From assembly GCF_002251945.1 (NCBI RefSeq), contig NZ_NDHW01000084.1:21742-85741 (forward strand): a DNA stretch of 64,000 bases, in the 5' to 3' direction. Shown here piece after piece: positions 60,873-64,000 of this stretch (the first letter of the stretch is position 1; each line of letters starts with the position of its first letter). Source of the DNA: Pseudanabaena sp. SR411. GTDB lineage: Bacteria > Cyanobacteriota > Cyanobacteriia > Pseudanabaenales > Pseudanabaenaceae. The position numbers and the translations under genes were made by a program. The notes under the pieces are model-generated. The model was not told where the DNA came from, made no database searches, and saw nothing but the letters and a program-made list of their open reading frames with translations.

Positions 60873-62831
60873 TTATCTTGTCTTTGCTGCAATCCGATGC
60901 TGAATCTCTAAATACACTAGCAATGCATTCACATCCGCAGGATTCACCCCACCGATGCGGCTAGCCTGTCCAATCGTCATCGGACGAATCTTGCTCAACT
61001 TCTCTCTTGATTCCTTAGAAAGAGTCTCGATCGCATTGTAATCAATATCAGTTGGTAACTTGCGATCGCTATGTTTCGCAACCTCCTCAATTTGATGCTC
61101 TTGGCGTTGAATATAGCCCACATACTTCACTTCAATTTCCGCAGCCAGACGTTCAAAGCGATTCAAGTTAGGATCAGCCAAACCGTAGTGAATCAATTCC
61201 GCGTAGTTAAACTTAGGACGACGCAATAAATCCGAAAGCGTAATTGCACCACGAATTATTTCCCCTGTTTCGGCAGTGATTCTTTGTCCAAGTTCATCCT
61301 TCTCCTTAACGCGAGTTCCATTCAGACGTGCCACTTCGGCATAAACTCGCTCTTGCTTGTCACAAAACATTTGCCAACGACGATCATCGACTAAGCCAAT
61401 CTCGCGTCCAATCGGAGTAAGTCGGCGATCGGCATTATCTGATCGCAAAATCAAGCGATATTCAGAACGGCTCGTCAGCATTCGGTAGGGTTCACGCAAT
61501 TCCTTAGTGCAAAGATCATCGATTAACGTACCGATATAGCTACTAGCGCGAGGTAATACCACCATCTCTTTACCATTCGCAAATAGAGCCGCATTCATCC
61601 CCGCAATCAATCCCTGTGCGGCGGCTTCTTCGTAACCAGTAGTTCCATTAATTTGACCCGCACAAAATAGCCCTTCAATCAACTTCGTCATCAAAGTGGG
61701 ATAGCATTGAGTCGCAGGAATATAGTCATATTCGACGGCATAGGCAGCGCGGAGCATATGACAATTTTCGAGACCGGGGAGAGTTCTCAACATTTGCAAT
61801 TGAATATTCTCAGGCATTCCCGTTGAGAATCCTTGAATATAAAGCTCAGGAATTGTTCGTCCTTCTGGCTCAATGAAAATCTGATGACTCTCTTTATCGG
61901 CAAAACGGACTATTTTATCTTCGATGCTCGGACAATAGCGCGGACCCTTCGCATCGATAAAACCACCATAAACGGGTGTAAGGTGTAGATTTTCGCGAAT
62001 GATCCGATGGGTTTCGGCAGTAGTACGAGTTAAATAGCAATTCATTTGCTCGCGTTCCACCCATGCACTCGGATCGAAGCTGAACCAGTTATGCTCAGTA
62101 TCCGAAAGTTGCACTTCCATTTTGCTATAGTCCACGCTGCGGCGATCGACTCGCGCTGGTGTGCCTGTTTTGAGGCGATCAGTGACAAATCCCAAGGCAT
62201 TGAGAGTTTCCGTAAGTCCTGAGACCGCAAATTCTCCAGCCCGACCTGCGGACATGGAGCGATTACCCACCCAGATCTTGCCATTGAGAAATGTACCTGT
62301 GGTCAAGATTACTGCTTTGCAAGCATAACCTACGCCAAATTGAGTTTCGACACCAATAATTCCTTGGTTGGCATCTAGCAAAGTATTAATAACTGTACCT
62401 TCACGCACAGAGAGATTTGGCTCATTCTCAACTACCTGCTTCATTTCCGCAGCATATTCGCGTTTGTCGGTTTGCGCTCGCAATGCCCAGACGGCGGGTC
62501 CCCGTGAACTGTTAAGAATTCTTTTTTGTAAATAGGTGCGATCGGTGATTTTGGCAATTTCGCCGCCGAGGGCATCGACTTCATGGACAAGTTGTGATTT
62601 GGCGGGGCCACCAACGGCAGGATTACAGGGTTGCCATGCAATGCGATCGAGGTTGAGGGTGAGGAGTAAGGTTTTACAGCCCATGCGTGCCGAGGCGAGG
62701 GCGGCTTCACAGCCTGCATGTCCTGCGCCAACGACGACGACTTCAAATTCATCAAGGAATTGTACTTGATTGGCTGAATTGATTAAACTACTCTTTATCT
62801 CGCTCATTGCCTGATTAGACCTGACCAACAA
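60873..62831 (-). CDS. mnmG: tRNA uridine-5-carboxymethylaminomethyl synthesis enzyme MnmG (GidA)
   Basis: 652 residues. With MnmE it adds the cmnm5 group to U34 of several tRNAs, using FAD. Seen: [23 protein letters not shown] (FAD site), [25 protein letters not shown] (read in parts), [10 protein letters not shown], and [14 protein letters not shown]. The C-terminal helical domain ends with [30 protein letters not shown] (read in parts). An ATG at 62807 is a possible shorter start. Confidence 0.97.
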   Translation of the reverse strand: MLVRSNQAMSEIKSSLINSANQVQFLDEFEVVVVGAGHAGCEAALASARMGCKTLLLTLNLDRIAWQPCNPAVGGPAKSQLVHEVDALGGEIAKITDRTYLQKRILNSSRGPAVWALRAQTDKREYAAEMKQVVENEPNLSVREGTVINTLLDANQGIIGVETQFGVGYACKAVILTTGTFLNGKIWVGNRSMSAGRAGEFAVSGLTETLNALGFVTDRLKTGTPARVDRRSVDYSKMEVQLSDTEHNWFSFDPSAWVEREQMNCYLTRTTAETHRIIRENLHLTPVYGGFIDAKGPRYCPSIEDKIVRFADKESHQIFIEPEGRTIPELYIQGFSTGMPENIQLQMLRTLPGLENCHMLRAAYAVEYDYIPATQCYPTLMTKLIEGLFCAGQINGTTGYEEAAAQGLIAGMNAALFANGKEMVVLPRASSYIGTLIDDLCTKELREPYRMLTSRSEYRLILRSDNADRRLTPIGREIGLVDDRRWQMFCDKQERVYAEVARLNGTRVKEKDELGQRITAETGEIIRGAITLSDLLRRPKFNYAELIHYGLADPNLNRFERLAAEIEVKYVGYIQRQEHQIEEVAKHSDRKLPTDIDYNAIETLSKESREKLSKIRPMTIGQASRIGGVNPADVNALLVYLEIQHRIAAKTR

Positions 62832-62882
62832 AACCGTATTCTAGCTCAAAATCAAGATAGATTCATCTTAAAGACACAATCA

Positions 62883-62933
62883 AAACCCAAAAGAGAGATG
62901 TGGTGCTTCGTGCCACGTCTCTCTTTTGGGTTT
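62883..62933. repeat. Palindrome, AACCCAARAGAG family
   Basis: Arms AAACCCAAAAGAGAGATGTGG and complement with one mismatch, loop region TGCTTCGTG. It lies between divergent mnmG and the 62990 gene, in a 5' region for both, so not a simple terminator. Confidence 0.75.
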
Positions 62934-62989
62934 AAGGAACTGGCGATCGCAACTCACAAGAATTGATATGATTTAGGACAACTCAACCA

Positions 62990-63457
62990 TTGCCCCAAGC
63001 CATGCAACCTGTTGTAAAAGCTCCACAATCTTTACCTAGACAACTGATCGCTACAAAAGCCATTGTCTGGATTCTATTCTTGCTATGGACGATTTTACTG
63101 AGTGGAATTACTTGGGAAATTCAGCATTCCTGTACACCGATCATCGCTTGGAACGACACATTGCCTGCCAAGTGCCAACCTAAAAAAGATCACGCTACCG
63201 CTCAGCGATCGCCCATTCCCAATTGGTTGACCCATAACGATCGCACCAGTTCTAAACCGCAAGATCCTCACGTTCCTGCTAGCCGCGATCGCCCAACTAG
63301 CGACATCATCAACCCCAATACCATCAGCGTTGCATCTGGTACAGCCGTAGCGATCGTCTCTGCGGTAGCAGGAGCACCCGCGATCATCACGGTTTGCCTT
63401 GGTGTAGCAGTGTGGTTTTTCGTTAAATTTTTCATCAAAGCGTCCAGTGTCTCGTAA
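62990..63457 (+). CDS. Hypothetical membrane protein A
   Basis: 155 residues, family unknown. One membrane helix (about 24-43, AIVWILFLLWTILLSGITW), then a polar loop with two Cys (HSCTPII, PAKCQPK) and many Pro/Arg/Asp, and a C-terminal hydrophobic region (about 110-150) able to form one or two helices. An alternative start at codon 5 (ATG 63002) exists. Its layout matches the next gene: hydrophobic segment, two-Cys loop, hydrophobic C-terminus, so the two may act together. Confidence 0.65.
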   Translation: MPQAMQPVVKAPQSLPRQLIATKAIVWILFLLWTILLSGITWEIQHSCTPIIAWNDTLPAKCQPKKDHATAQRSPIPNWLTHNDRTSSKPQDPHVPASRDRPTSDIINPNTISVASGTAVAIVSAVAGAPAIITVCLGVAVWFFVKFFIKASSVS

Positions 63458-63496
63458 AGTGTAGAAGTTATCACTTCGACCTCACGAGGTATATCT

Positions 63497-63955
63497 ATGC
63501 AGTCTTCCTCCAAATCGAATAGCAGCATTGCTGGAGCCAGTAAAGCAGCTAGTAAAGCCGTCCAACCAACTCAACCCACCCAAGTTACTGCCCCATCACC
63601 CGAACTACAGGCAAAAGATGTTGCTGCGTCTGGTGATACCCAAGGCACTTCCCTCCTATCAGAACTGTCAGCGCGTTGGGCGGCTCTATCTGGCAATCGC
63701 CTTCTCGTAGCTGGGTTAATCGGCGTACTGGTGCTGACCATGTTTTTGTTTGCGAACAAAGGAAGTAACAACTGCATCTTGAGTTTTAGTAGCTGCAATC
63801 CGATCGCGCCAGTTGCGACTGTACCTGTGGTATTAGCTCTAGGAGCTAGCGCCGCCACTGTACTCGTGCTAACTACAGCATTTGGAACCTCCGTGATGGT
63901 GGCAGTTGGGGCAGGATTTGTGGTTGGTTGGATCGTCAGCCAATTCATGCATTGA
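63497..63955 (+). CDS. Hypothetical membrane protein B
   Basis: 152 residues, family unknown. Ser/Ala/Gln-rich N-terminus (1-65), membrane helix (about 70-88, LLVAGLIGVLVLTMFLF), a loop with a Cys pair (NNCILSFSSCNPIAP), and a long hydrophobic Ala/Val-rich C-terminus (about 105-150) for two helices. 39 bases after membrane protein A in the same direction, probably co-transcribed. Confidence 0.65.
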   Translation: MQSSSKSNSSIAGASKAASKAVQPTQPTQVTAPSPELQAKDVAASGDTQGTSLLSELSARWAALSGNRLLVAGLIGVLVLTMFLFANKGSNNCILSFSSCNPIAPVATVPVVLALGASAATVLVLTTAFGTSVMVAVGAGFVVGWIVSQFMH

Positions 63956-64000
63956 TTTTGTAGTCCTTGACAACTTAGGCACAGAAATCATGCACTTTAT

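Overview
The window is a cyanobacterial chromosome segment. The octamer GCGATCGC (HIP1, a cyanobacterial hallmark) recurs throughout, and it holds a photosystem II D1 gene, a cyanobacterial S10/spc-type ribosomal protein cluster without rpsJ, rpsN or rpmD, and many cyanobacteria-typical families (DUF3493, DUF928, DUF309, ComFB, Uma2). The AT-rich spacers and gene content lean toward a Pseudanabaena-like organism, but no 16S rRNA is present and this is not proven. I see no insertion sequence, CRISPR array or prophage.

Layout. 1-6990: 5' part of psbA, murC-murB (peptidoglycan), a Crp/Fnr regulator, a TerB-like protein, tatA, tsaE, moaC and an HMA metal-binding protein. 7182-13909: a histidine kinase with a LOV domain and a DXCF-type cyanobacteriochrome-like GAF domain, its adjacent REC-GGDEF-EAL response regulator, then gmd and fcl, which make GDP-L-fucose. 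14091-31350: tRNA-Ser(GGA) and housekeeping or poorly known genes (rnd-like, guaD, asnS, pgl, tandem ComFB, DUF928, a solute-binding lipoprotein, GST, DUF309, an acyltransferase). 31657-34440: a bacteriophytochrome hybrid kinase. 35164-46615: ribosomal protein cluster rplC to rplO, then secY-adk-infA, where the cluster ends without rpmJ-rpsM-rpsK-rpoA-rplQ. 46887-52373: an accessory island with toxin-antitoxin-like genes, a large MmeI-like restriction-modification enzyme carrying in-frame repeat insertions and an embedded DUF559 nuclease domain, and a Uma2 protein. 52534-63955: a GGCT-like protein, chrA, tex, a TPR histidine kinase paired with a REC-AlbA_2 (Schlafen-like) response regulator, mnmG, and two small membrane proteins of unknown function.

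Functional threads. Two candidate photoreceptor kinases lie here. The LOV/CBCR kinase sits next to a probable c-di-GMP phosphodiesterase and two nucleotide-sugar genes, suggesting light control of surface polysaccharide through c-di-GMP. The tandem ComFB protein belongs to a family reported to bind cyclic dinucleotides. The TPR kinase and REC-AlbA_2 regulator form a second, uncharacterised two-component pair.

The most pervasive unexplained structure is a set of about twenty long, near-perfect palindromes at gene 3' ends. Most have a loop of only three bases, arms of 14-30 bp that differ from locus to locus, and often contain the stop codon of one or both flanking genes. Some fall into dispersed families with shared flanks, and some are paired into about 100-bp composite elements with inverted ends.
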